The translations under genes were made by a program, and so were the position numbers. A DNA stretch of 64,000 bases from an uncultured Oscillospiraceae bacterium (GTDB lineage Bacteria > Bacillota > Clostridia > Oscillospirales > Oscillospiraceae). This document shows, piece after piece, positions 1 to 7,967 of the stretch (positions are counted from its first letter, which is position 1; each line of letters begins with the position of its first letter). The stretch is from assembly GCA_949841355.1 (NCBI GenBank), contig CATKZP010000004.1:115770-179769 (forward strand), in the 5' to 3' direction. A model generated the notes under the pieces. That model made no database searches. It was not told the origin of the DNA and saw only the letters and a list, made by a program, of their open reading frames with translations.

Positions 1-489
1 TATGTCCAGGCTCATGAAACCGAGTTTGTGCAAGCGGTGATGGATAAGAGCGTGGCCGACCAAAAGCGGGAGGTAGCGCAGAAACGGCGGGAGTTGTCCC
101 AGGCCGAGCGGCGTATATCGGATTTAGATGTGCTGTTCCAGCGTATCTATGAGGACAATATCAGTGGGAAGCTTTCAGACGAGCGGTTTTCCAAGCTGTC
201 CAAGTCCTACGAGGACGAACAGCGCACCTTGACGGGAAAGGCCAAGGCCCTCCATGCTGAATTGGACAAGGAACAGGCCCAGGCCGTGAACGTGGCCCAA
301 TTTATCGCCCTGGTGAAAAAGTACAGCGAGATTGACGCGCTCACCCCGGCTATTGTCAATGAGTTCATCGAGCGCATCAACGTACACGCCCCGGACAAGT
401 CCAGCGGCCACCGTACCCAACAGATTGACATTGTGTATAACTTCATCGGTATGCTCCCCACCCCCCAGGCCAAGAAAGAAGCGGCGTAG
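1..489 (+). CDS. Large serine recombinase, C-terminal part (5' truncated by window edge)
   Basis: The reading frame is open from base 1, so this is the last ~162 residues of a longer protein. The sequence has a long charged coiled coil (VADQKREVAQKRRELSQAE onward) followed by an all-helical segment ending in INVHAPDKSSGHRTQQIDIVYNFIG. This matches the coiled-coil plus DUF4368-type C-terminus of large serine recombinases from Clostridia conjugative transposons, which excise and integrate circular element DNA. The catalytic serine domain and zinc ribbon would lie left of the window. The stop codon sits inside a small hairpin (483-504). It is expected to mark the end of a mobile element. The family call is by recalled similarity; the internal GTG at 28 is not a credible start. 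Confidence 0.75.
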   Translation, partial: YVQAHETEFVQAVMDKSVADQKREVAQKRRELSQAERRISDLDVLFQRIYEDNISGKLSDERFSKLSKSYEDEQRTLTGKAKALHAELDKEQAQAVNVAQFIALVKKYSEIDALTPAIVNEFIERINVHAPDKSSGHRTQQIDIVYNFIGMLPTPQAKKEAA

Positions 490-513
490 CCTTTCGACTA
501 CGCCACTTCTTCC
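483..513 (+). terminator. Hairpin at end of recombinase gene
   Basis: GGCGTAG (483-489) pairs with CTACGCC (498-504), followed by a pyrimidine run ACTTCTTCC. The hairpin contains the stop codon of the recombinase. It is a weak intrinsic terminator because the T tract is interrupted. Confidence 0.45.
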
Positions 514-567
514 AAATGAAAATACTTCCTTATGGGGCCCCCCGAACCTGGCGGGGGCGCGTTTCTT

Positions 568-729
568 AGAAGCTGTACCAATCGCCTCAGCACCCAGCTT
601 AGTGGCCCAAATTGCCGCTGGCTGCGTTGAAAAATCTTGAAATACACAAAGTATTCCCGCGATTTTTCGCCTTGCCATCGGCAATTTTGGCTCGCGAATC
701 TGAATACTTCGGCTATTGGTACAGCTTCT
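568..729. repeat. Foldback (MITE-like) element with perfect 15-bp terminal inverted repeats
   Basis: AGAAGCTGTACCAAT (568-582) is the exact reverse complement of 715-729, and the match continues inward as CGCC/GGCT with one mismatch. Inside, nested pairs occur: CCAAATTGCCG (607-617) with CGGCAATTTTGG (679-690), AAAAATC (630-636) with GATTTTT (661-667), and AATAC (641-645) with GTATT (651-655). The ~160-bp unit can therefore fold into one long imperfect hairpin and has no reading frame of its own. This is the structure of a non-autonomous miniature inverted-repeat element. It abuts the stop codon (729-731) of the neighbouring minus-strand gene. Confidence 0.7.
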
Positions 730-1430
730 TATTCCGTTTTCCGCTCTCTGCGCGCCGTCCACCGCTTCCAGGCCAGCCGGATGGTGGCGGCGGGCAGCAG
801 GATGGTGAACACGCTCAGCACTCCGTAGGCCAGCAGGAAGAGCAGAATCATCAACAGAATGCTGCCTCCCATCGCCCCGTCCGCCATCAGCCACTCCCAG
901 GACCACGCAAGCCCCGAAAAGGGCTGCCACGCGCCTAAGACAGGCCCCATAATGGCCGGTGTGCACAAAAACAGGTAGCCCATCGCCCATACCAGCCAGC
1001 CGAACAGGAGGAAGGGGTGCTTTTTGGCCAGCAGCAGGGGCAGGCCCGCCATGAGCACCACCAGACCTATGAGAAACACCTCGGCATCGCCCCTAACCGC
1101 CGAGAGCAGGCACAGCCCCGCGCCGCCTGCGGTGCAGACCGTGCCCAGGATCTGGGTGGTGGTGAGCCCCCGCCGGGGCCGCTCCACGTAGACGATCTGA
1201 GGCGCCGCCGCAGGCGTCTGCGGCCCGGGTGCTTCTCCGTCCCGCACCAGCTGGTCCACGCTCACCCCGAACAGGTCGGCCAGCTTAATGATCTTATCCA
1301 GCTCGGGCACCGCCTGGCCCGTCTCCCACTTGCTCACCGACTGCCGGGACACCTCCAGCTTTTCCGCCAGATCTCCCTGGGACAGGTTTTGTCTGGTGCG
1401 CAGCTCTAAAATTTTTTCCGCTAAGCTCAT
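729..1430 (-). CDS. XRE-type HTH regulator with membrane domain
   Basis: 233 residues if started at the ATG (complement of 1428-1430), which is preceded by AGGGAGG. The frame is open further upstream but has no ribosome site there. Residues ~1-60 form a Cro/C1 helix-turn-helix (ILELRTRQNLSQGDLAEKLE, then SRQSVSKWETG). A short linker is followed by about five hydrophobic segments (for example ILGTVCTAGGAGLCLLSAV, FLIGLVVLMAGLPLLLA). HTH-plus-membrane regulators of this kind are common in Bacillota; ligand and targets are unknown. A foldback element ends exactly at its stop codon, so the C-terminal residues or the 3' UTR may have been altered by insertion. An inverted repeat upstream of its promoter suggests autoregulation. 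Confidence 0.85.
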   Translation of the reverse strand: MSLAEKILELRTRQNLSQGDLAEKLEVSRQSVSKWETGQAVPELDKIIKLADLFGVSVDQLVRDGEAPGPQTPAAAPQIVYVERPRRGLTTTQILGTVCTAGGAGLCLLSAVRGDAEVFLIGLVVLMAGLPLLLAKKHPFLLFGWLVWAMGYLFLCTPAIMGPVLGAWQPFSGLAWSWEWLMADGAMGGSILLMILLFLLAYGVLSVFTILLPAATIRLAWKRWTARRERKTE

Positions 1431-1455
1431 CGCCGCAGCCTCCCTTCTGGACTCT

Positions 1456-1484
1456 ATTTTAGCGATTTCCCAACGAAAAGGCAA
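1456..1484 (-). promoter_or_regulatory. Sigma-A promoter of the XRE regulator
   Basis: On the minus strand, TTGCCT (complement of 1479-1484) and TAAAAT (complement of 1456-1461) are 17 bp apart, about 26 bp upstream of the chosen start codon. Confidence 0.6.
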
Positions 1485-1506
1485 CCAATCGCCCTTGGAA
1501 ATTTTA

Positions 1507-1521
1507 GCAACCGATGGTTGC
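1507..1521. promoter_or_regulatory. Putative operator palindrome upstream of the XRE promoter
   Basis: GCAACC-GAT-GGTTGC is a perfect inverted repeat 22 bp upstream of the -35 box. A half site, GCAACC, recurs at 1481-1486 overlapping the -35 box. This arrangement suits binding by the XRE protein it precedes; that is inference. Confidence 0.45.
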
Positions 1522-1637
1522 ACCAGGCGTTTTGGGAGAATTTTGTGATGTGAAGGGGGAACAGCAGGTCCGGGCGGCTGGAAGTCCATCGCGTCCCAGT
1601 GTCGGACGACCTGATGCCATATTGCGAAAAGAGAAGG

Positions 1638-1661
1638 AGCGCCAGCCCGTAAGCTGACGCT
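1638..1661 (-). terminator. Hairpin downstream of the hybrid kinase operon
   Basis: AGCGCCAGC (1638-1646) pairs with GCTGACGCT (1653-1661) with one G-U type mismatch. On the minus strand a T-rich stretch follows (CCTTCTCTTTT), consistent with transcription end for the kinase operon. The plus side also has a T run. Confidence 0.5.
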
Positions 1662-1679
1662 TCCCTTTTTGCGGCCCCT

Positions 1680-4262
1680 TTATTTCAAGTGCTTTTTTAA
1701 CTTGCAGGTGACGGCTTGAATGTCAATCGGCTTGGCCAAGTGGTCGTTCATGCCGCACTTTAAGCACCTTTGAATATCTTCTGAAAATGCGTCGGCGGTC
1801 ATGGCGATAATGGGAATACCCGCGTCGTCGCGCTCCAGCGCCCGGATGGCCATTGTCGCTTCGTAGCCGTCCATCGTGGGCATACGCACGTCCATGAGAA
1901 TCGCGTCGTAATACCCAACAGGCGATTTCTCGAATTTCGCAACACAGATTTCTCCGTTTTCAACCCAATCCAATTCCATCTCAAGCACAGAAAGCAGCTC
2001 TCTGGCGACCTCCCAATTGAGCTCGTTATCCTCCGCCAACAAAATCCGCTTCCCCCGAAGCACCAGATCAACCGGCGCTTCGGCATCGGCAGCCTCCTCG
2101 CCGGAGATGCCGGCAAACGTGTTCAGGGCGTCGAGCAGCGTGGACTTGAACAGCGGAGCGGTAACGAATCCGGAAATCCCCGCCGCCCGGGCCTCCGCCT
2201 CCGCTCCGCTCCAATCGCAGGCCGAGAGCAGCAACGCAGGGCCGCCTTCCCCACAGCTGGAGCGGATGGCGCGGGCCGCCTCGATCCCGCTCATATCCGT
2301 AAGCCTCCAGCCCAAAATAACCAGCTGATAGCCGCCGTCCCGGCGGCGTTCTGCAATCTGCTCCACGGCGCGTCCGGCGCTGAGGCACCATTCGGCGCGG
2401 ACGCCGATGGACTCCAAGGCCTGCGCCGCATTGGCGCATAGCCGCTCGTCCCCGTCCGCCACCAGTATATTCCAGTCTGGCAGCGCCGCCTCAGCTTCCG
2501 GCTCATCCGCCTTCGCCAGATCAAAAACAACGTGGAATTCGCTGCCCTTGCCCTGCTCGCTGCGGACGGAAATGGCGCCGTCCATGGCGTCTACAATATA
2601 CTTGGTGATTGCCATGCCCAGGCCGGACCCCTCCGTTTTCCGCACGCGGGTATTGTCCTCTCTGCTGAAGGATTCAAATATGACCTTCTGATACTCCTCC
2701 GACATGCCGATGCCCGTATCGCTCACCAGGAAATGGGTGCGGACGCAGGAGGGAGCCTTGGGCGACGGCTCCTGATACACGGACACTTGAACGCAGCCGT
2801 TCTCCGGGGTGAACTTGACGGCGTTTCCCAGCAGGTTGATTAACACCTGATTCAGCCGCACGCTGTCACAGCACACGTGCTCCGAAAGAATCTCATAGGA
2901 AACGGCGTTTAGCTGCTGGCTTTTCGCCTTCACCTGAGGCTGCATGATGCTGACAACGCCGTCCATCACCGTTTTCAGGGACACCGGCTCAACGTTCAGC
3001 GTCATTTTGCCGCTTTCAATCTTGGATATGTCCAATACGTTGTTGATAAGGCCCAGCAGATGCTTGCTGGACAGCGCGATTTTACCCAGGTAGTCCTGGA
3101 CCTGCTCCGGGCTGTGGGTGTGGTCCATGGCCAGGGAGGTCATGCCGATGATGGCGTTCATGGGGGTGCGTATGTCGTGGCTCATGCTGGAGAGGAATTC
3201 CTGCTTTGCCGCGTTGGCGTGCTCCGCTTCTTTTCGGGCGGACTCGGCAGCTTTTCGCACCACATCCAGTTCGGCGTTCATCTGCTTCAGCTCAGACACT
3301 TGGCTGCTGAATAATTTCACATACTGACGGAATATGTAGAGCAGCATGGCAATCACCGCGAGGGACGCGGCATAGACGAGGATAAGCCAGTGGCTGCCCA
3401 TGCCGGAAATGGCCTGATCCAGCCCGTCAAAGGGAAGGACCGTGACCAGGTACCAGTCACAGTAGGGAAGATCGGTGCAGTACAGGTGGCGGCGCGATCC
3501 GCCGCTTTCCAGAATGACGGAGTAATCTTCGCTGGCGTTCATGGCCGCCGTCAGCTGCTGAATATAGGTGGCAGCCTCCTCGTGCTGATCGTCAAAAATG
3601 CTGTAAAGCCGGTCAAAATAATTTTTATGGGGGCCGTCCTCATTGCCCACCACATAGCTGCCGTCCTGTCGTATGACAAAGGAGTAGCTCAGCGAGCTGT
3701 CCGAATCGAGGAAAAGAACCTCGCCCATATACTTGGTGGAGAGACCCACGATAATGGCCAGGCTGTCGCTTCCGTCGGACATGGGATATTCGCAGGGGAC
3801 GCCGAACAAAATCACGCCGTCCCCGCCGCTGTCCGCGGCGGACGCCGCCTTGCGCTCCCCGTTTCTCAGACACTCCAAAAACGGCTCGGGATGGTTGAGC
3901 TCCACCGGGTCGCCGTAGATCATCTCAATTGTTCCATCGGACGAATACAGGGCGGCGCACAGGAAATGCCTTGCCCGCGCGCCGTACTCGATCTCCTCAT
4001 ACGAGCCGTAGCCGGACGCTCCGTCACCCGCTGCGATATGCGCGATGGACTCCGCCATGGTCAGGCGCAGCTCAATGATCGTTTCGAAGTGCAGCGACAC
4101 CTGCTCGTTCATTCCGGCCATATAAGAAATGCCGATCTCCTCAATTGTGCCGTTGCTCATGGTGCGAATGGAGATTCCCAGGAAGGAAAACACGAAAATG
4201 GTGAAACAGATAATCACCGCTATGCTGATTTTCAAAGAACGCGGCAAGGTCTTGCTTTTCAT
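1680..4262 (-). CDS. Membrane hybrid sensor histidine kinase with two receiver domains (first degenerate)
   Basis: About 860 residues. TM1 (~10-32) and TM2 (~289-311, LILVYAASLAVIAMLLYIF) flank an extracellular Cache-like sensor. A coiled linker leads to HisKA with SMSHDIRTPMN (~358-368), then HATPase_c with DTGIGM and GSGLGMAI. Receiver 1 (DNA ~2110-2480) reads LVILGWRL where the phosphate-accepting Asp is expected, and FVTAPL instead of the Lys-Pro motif, so it looks inactive. Receiver 2 (ILLAEDNELN, ILMDVRMPTMDG, LAKP) is intact. I chose the ATG at 4262 because GGAG lies ~12 nt upstream; an ATG at 4292 is also in frame without a ribosome site. It follows another hybrid kinase in the same operon. 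Ligand unknown; no DNA-binding output domain. Confidence 0.88.
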   Translation of the reverse strand: MKSKTLPRSLKISIAVIICFTIFVFSFLGISIRTMSNGTIEEIGISYMAGMNEQVSLHFETIIELRLTMAESIAHIAAGDGASGYGSYEEIEYGARARHFLCAALYSSDGTIEMIYGDPVELNHPEPFLECLRNGERKAASAADSGGDGVILFGVPCEYPMSDGSDSLAIIVGLSTKYMGEVLFLDSDSSLSYSFVIRQDGSYVVGNEDGPHKNYFDRLYSIFDDQHEEAATYIQQLTAAMNASEDYSVILESGGSRRHLYCTDLPYCDWYLVTVLPFDGLDQAISGMGSHWLILVYAASLAVIAMLLYIFRQYVKLFSSQVSELKQMNAELDVVRKAAESARKEAEHANAAKQEFLSSMSHDIRTPMNAIIGMTSLAMDHTHSPEQVQDYLGKIALSSKHLLGLINNVLDISKIESGKMTLNVEPVSLKTVMDGVVSIMQPQVKAKSQQLNAVSYEILSEHVCCDSVRLNQVLINLLGNAVKFTPENGCVQVSVYQEPSPKAPSCVRTHFLVSDTGIGMSEEYQKVIFESFSREDNTRVRKTEGSGLGMAITKYIVDAMDGAISVRSEQGKGSEFHVVFDLAKADEPEAEAALPDWNILVADGDERLCANAAQALESIGVRAEWCLSAGRAVEQIAERRRDGGYQLVILGWRLTDMSGIEAARAIRSSCGEGGPALLLSACDWSGAEAEARAAGISGFVTAPLFKSTLLDALNTFAGISGEEAADAEAPVDLVLRGKRILLAEDNELNWEVARELLSVLEMELDWVENGEICVAKFEKSPVGYYDAILMDVRMPTMDGYEATMAIRALERDDAGIPIIAMTADAFSEDIQRCLKCGMNDHLAKPIDIQAVTCKLKKHLK

Positions 4263-4309
4263 ACTTTTTTCCATCTCCACAGTTTTTAACATGCTGAGTT
4301 GCCGGCCGG

Positions 4310-6892
4310 TCAGTTCCTCAGCCCGCTCATGACCTGGAACATTTTGTGGATGTCCACCGGCTTGGCCAGGTGCGCGTCCATCCCGGCGTCCTTTGCCAGC
4401 GCGATGTCCTCCTCAAAGGCGTTGGCCGACAGCGCGATGATGGGCACGGTCCTCGCGTCCGCCCGGTCCAGGGCGCGGATCACCCGGGCCGCCTCGTACC
4501 CGCTCATGACCGGCATCATCAAGTCCATGAGCACGCAGTCAAACGCCCCCGGGGCGGACGCTTCAAACGCGTCCACGGCGGCCTTTCCGTCGCCGGCGGT
4601 CACAACCTCCGCGCCCGCGTCCCGCAGCATGAACTCCACAATCTCGCTGTTAATCTCGTTATCCTCCACCAAGAGGACGTGCATTCCGGCGATATTGGCC
4701 TGAACGCTCCCCTCCTCCTGGGCGGGACACGCCGTCCAAGCCTGATCGGCCTGAAGGGGCAGGGTGATTTGGACCAGGCTTCCCTTGCCGACCTGGCTGT
4801 CCACCGCGACGGTTCCCTTCATCTGGTCCACCAGCTTCTTTACGATGGACATGCCGAGCCCAACGCCGTTATAGTTGGTTCTCGCCCCCTGATGTTCTTG
4901 GGTGAACGGCTCAAAAATATGGGCCTTAAAATCCTCTCCAATGCCGATTCCGGTATCCTCGACAACAAAGCGGCACCGCACGGTCCCGTTCTGGAAGCCG
5001 GTCTCCTCCGCCCGGACGAATACGGCGCCGTGAGGCCGGTTATACCGGAGGGCGTTGTCAATGACGTTCATCAGGATCTGCTTCAGGTACAGCGGATTTC
5101 CCACCACTCTGTTATGCCGCAGGCTGGACTCCTCCAGCTCCAGGCGGATTTCCCGCTCCTCCGCCAGGGGGGACAGGATGGTGATGCAGTCCTCCAACGT
5201 GTCGTAAAGGTCGAACGGCTCCTCCACCGCCGCCGGCCGGCCGCGCTCCAGATTGCTGATTTGGAGGACGTCGTTTACCAAAGACAGCAGGTGCTCCGTT
5301 GAAACCCGGATTTTCTTGTGGCAGTCGCGCCGCCGCTCCGGATCGTCTTGGCTTTTTTCCAGGATGGACAGCATACCCAGAATCCCGTTGATGGGGGTGC
5401 GCAGGTCGTGGGACATGTGGGAGAGGAATTCGGTTTTGGCCGAATTGGCCCACCGCACCTTCTCCAGCAGCTCCATGATGGCCTGCTCCTGCTTCCGCTT
5501 GGTCACCATGGTGTCCGTGATGTCCTGATGATATCCATTCAGGCTGACGCCGGGCTTTTTGAAGGTCTTATCGGGCACGCCGCCGCAGCGGACATAAATT
5601 TTCCCCATTTTCGGATGGTTCCAGGGATAGACCACCTCGGAGCGCCCGCTTTTCAGCATCTCCTCCACGGACTCCTCCACCATCTCCACATAATCCGGGT
5701 CAATGCGGCTGAACCAGCGCCGGTAGCACTCCTCCGGGTGGATATCGTCCGGCACGCCCAGGAGGAGCCGCATGGTCCGGTCCGTATACATTCTGGGCGG
5801 GCAGCCCTCCTCCAGCTCGATGGTCCAGATTCCGGTCCTGGCCCCCTCCAGAATGTTTTCCAGGCTCTGCCGCGCCTCCAGCTTGTATTTCTCCTCCTGC
5901 TCCACCACGGCGTTGACATCCCGCTGGGCAAAAATGGCGCAGTTTTCCGCCGCTGTTTTCTCGGTGGCGGAAAAGTGGATTTCCAGATACTTCAGCGCGG
6001 AGAAATTGTCCCGCACCTGGTAGCGGACGGAGAACTTTTTCTTCGCCCTGAGCTGCGCCAGCACGTAATCCTTCTTCGTCATGGCGCGCAGCCGCTCCTG
6101 GTCCTGGGGGACCACGCACTTGGAGATATACCGCTCAATCGCCGCCTGATAGCCGTCCTTAAAGTGGACGGCCCAATCCAGGCCCAGCTGCCTGCTGTTC
6201 CGGTAGATTTCACATTCGCCCGTGTCGAGGTTCACCTCGTAAATGCCCAGGTAGTCCACGCTGAGGGCGTGAAGAACGTTGTAGCTTCGCTTTTGAAGCT
6301 CGCGGAACAGGTTGCGCCGCTTCAGCGAGGACACAATAAAGTATGCCGCAGTCTGGAGCATATTCGACGCATATTCCATCGACTTGACCGGGGGATTGTC
6401 CACACCGTAAAAGCCGATAATCCGTTTGCCGTCATAAAGGGGAACCACCACAAGAGAATGGATGCCCTGCCGCTTCAGGTTCTCATACTGAAGCGGGTCG
6501 GTCTCCCGGATATCCTCCAGGTTCTCGATGACGATGTGCCTGCCGATGCTGAAATTCCGGTACCAGCTGGCGCACACCTCCGGAGGGACATTTTGAAGGT
6601 TCTCCTTTTCCGGCTCCACGCCGTCGGCCACCCACTCGTAGGTGTTGTCGTCGAAATGGGACTCGTTCTGCTCAAAGATATAGGTCCGCTCTCCGTTCAG
6701 AGCCATTCCCAGGTGCTTGAGCAGCACATCCAGCGAATCATCCGGAGTTTCCTCCAGCAGAGCGGCGCGAAGGCCCTCGTTGATGACGGCCTCCAGGTTC
6801 TGAACGCTCTGCATTCCGCTGTGCTGCTCATGGGCCTTGGTGCTCAGAGCCTCTTTTTCAGACGGTTGAAAAATTTCCCCTGAATGATCCAT
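4310..6892 (-). CDS. Cytoplasmic hybrid sensor histidine kinase (GAF-PAS-HisKA-HATPase-REC)
   Basis: 860 residues from the ATG complementary to 6890-6892, which follows GGAGGAG. No membrane segment is visible. A GAF-like domain (~30-160, SLVVVPLYDGKRIIGFYGVD) is followed by PAS-like regions (second one GIWTIELEEG to GYHQDITD), HisKA with HMSHDLRTPING (~490), HATPase_c (DTGIGIGEDF, GVGLGMSIV) and one intact receiver (VLLVEDNEIN, VLMDLMMPVMSG, HLAKP). It would autophosphorylate in response to a cytosolic signal and pass phosphate to its own receiver; the final output protein is not in the window. It lies directly upstream of the membrane hybrid kinase, so the two may act together. Confidence 0.88.
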   Translation of the reverse strand: MDHSGEIFQPSEKEALSTKAHEQHSGMQSVQNLEAVINEGLRAALLEETPDDSLDVLLKHLGMALNGERTYIFEQNESHFDDNTYEWVADGVEPEKENLQNVPPEVCASWYRNFSIGRHIVIENLEDIRETDPLQYENLKRQGIHSLVVVPLYDGKRIIGFYGVDNPPVKSMEYASNMLQTAAYFIVSSLKRRNLFRELQKRSYNVLHALSVDYLGIYEVNLDTGECEIYRNSRQLGLDWAVHFKDGYQAAIERYISKCVVPQDQERLRAMTKKDYVLAQLRAKKKFSVRYQVRDNFSALKYLEIHFSATEKTAAENCAIFAQRDVNAVVEQEEKYKLEARQSLENILEGARTGIWTIELEEGCPPRMYTDRTMRLLLGVPDDIHPEECYRRWFSRIDPDYVEMVEESVEEMLKSGRSEVVYPWNHPKMGKIYVRCGGVPDKTFKKPGVSLNGYHQDITDTMVTKRKQEQAIMELLEKVRWANSAKTEFLSHMSHDLRTPINGILGMLSILEKSQDDPERRRDCHKKIRVSTEHLLSLVNDVLQISNLERGRPAAVEEPFDLYDTLEDCITILSPLAEEREIRLELEESSLRHNRVVGNPLYLKQILMNVIDNALRYNRPHGAVFVRAEETGFQNGTVRCRFVVEDTGIGIGEDFKAHIFEPFTQEHQGARTNYNGVGLGMSIVKKLVDQMKGTVAVDSQVGKGSLVQITLPLQADQAWTACPAQEEGSVQANIAGMHVLLVEDNEINSEIVEFMLRDAGAEVVTAGDGKAAVDAFEASAPGAFDCVLMDLMMPVMSGYEAARVIRALDRADARTVPIIALSANAFEEDIALAKDAGMDAHLAKPVDIHKMFQVMSGLRN

Positions 6893-7259
6893 ATGCCTCT
6901 CCTCCACGTTGATTATCTTCCAGCAAAAGCCGCCGCGGCGAATTCCGGCAGGAAAAGAGCCCCTGTGGAAACGCTCTTTCTGGGAATGCTTGGCGCTGCT
7001 TCCGCAGCTTCGCCGCAAAGGTCAGAAAATCCTTGTCATAATACCATATGCCCCCAATCGCGTCAAGAATATGTGTGGATATTTCCCGCCTTGCCATACA
7101 CCGCCCGCCAATGCTCAAGTGGCCCTTCCCTTCGGGGCGGCGCCATGATAGAATAACGGAAACAGAGCGCTTTGCGCCGGGGAGGGGTCTGTCCGGCGGG
7201 AGCGGGACGCCCCGCGGAATTCAGAGAAAACCCCGGTCTTATAGAGAGGAGGTGCAGCC
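6893..7259. other. Divergent intergenic region between hybrid kinases and LytTR system
   Basis: 367 bp. It holds the minus-strand promoter for the hybrid kinases (7038-7066) with a ~140-nt leader, and on the plus side a possible -10 TAGAAT (7149-7154) without a clear -35. The short reading frames here overlap each other and lack ribosome sites, so I do not call genes. Confidence 0.6.
7038..7066 (-). promoter_or_regulatory. Sigma-A promoter of the hybrid kinase operon
   Basis: Minus strand TTGACG (complement of 7061-7066), 17-bp spacer, TATTAT (complement of 7038-7043). Near-consensus. Confidence 0.75.
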
Positions 7260-7967
7260 GTGCTGCGCATCGCCATTGCGGAGGATGAGGAAATCTGCGC
7301 CCAAAAGCTCCAGGAGTATATCCGGCGCTACGCCGGCGAGCGGGGGCTGGAGGCGGCCGTCACCTGGTTCCGGGACGGGCTGGAGCTGGCGGAGGGGTAT
7401 GTTCCCAAGTGGGACATCCTCTTTCTGGACATCCAGATGGGCCACCTGGACGGGATGGAGACCGCCCGGCGCATCCGCCGCCAGGACCCGGACGTGACGC
7501 TGGTGTTCATCACCAACCTGGCCCGGTATGCCATTGAGGGGTACGAGGTAGACGCCAGCGATTTCATCCTCAAGCCGTTGGAGTACGACCGCTTCCGAGT
7601 GCGGATGGACAAGCTCATCCCCCGGCTGGCCCGGAAGCGCGGGGCCTTTGTGGTGCTGCCCCTGGCGGAGCAGAAGATCCGGGTGGCCGTAGAGGATATC
7701 CTCTACGCCGAGGTGGTGGACCACGACCTGAGCGTGGTCACCACCAAGCGGAGCTACCTCATGCGGTGCACCCTACAGGAGATGGAGCGGATGGTGGAGG
7801 GGCAGGGCTTCTCCCGCTGCAACCGCTGCTACCTGGTGAATCTGCGCCGGGTGACCGGGGTGGAGAAGGACGCGGTGCGCATTGGAGCGCACTCGCTGCC
7901 CATCAGCAGGCCCCGGAAAAAGCAGTTCCTGCGGGAGCTGTCCGAGTGTCTGGGGGCGGAGCTATGA
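7260..7967 (+). CDS. LytTR-family response regulator (AgrA type)
   Basis: 235 residues from a GTG at 7260 preceded by AGGAGG. Residues 1-120 are a receiver domain: acidic pocket AIAEDEE, phospho-acceptor Asp in LFLDIQMGHLDG (~59), and FILKP. Residues ~135-235 form a LytTR DNA-binding domain (YAEVVDHDLSVVTTKRSYLM, FSRCNRCYLVNL). LytTR proteins bind pairs of ~9-bp direct repeats spaced about two helical turns. The gene overlaps the next kinase gene by ATGA, so the two are translationally coupled. No repeat pair of the kind seen at 12507 or 14704 was found just upstream, so its targets are unknown. Confidence 0.92.
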   Translation: MLRIAIAEDEEICAQKLQEYIRRYAGERGLEAAVTWFRDGLELAEGYVPKWDILFLDIQMGHLDGMETARRIRRQDPDVTLVFITNLARYAIEGYEVDASDFILKPLEYDRFRVRMDKLIPRLARKRGAFVVLPLAEQKIRVAVEDILYAEVVDHDLSVVTTKRSYLMRCTLQEMERMVEGQGFSRCNRCYLVNLRRVTGVEKDAVRIGAHSLPISRPRKKQFLRELSECLGAEL

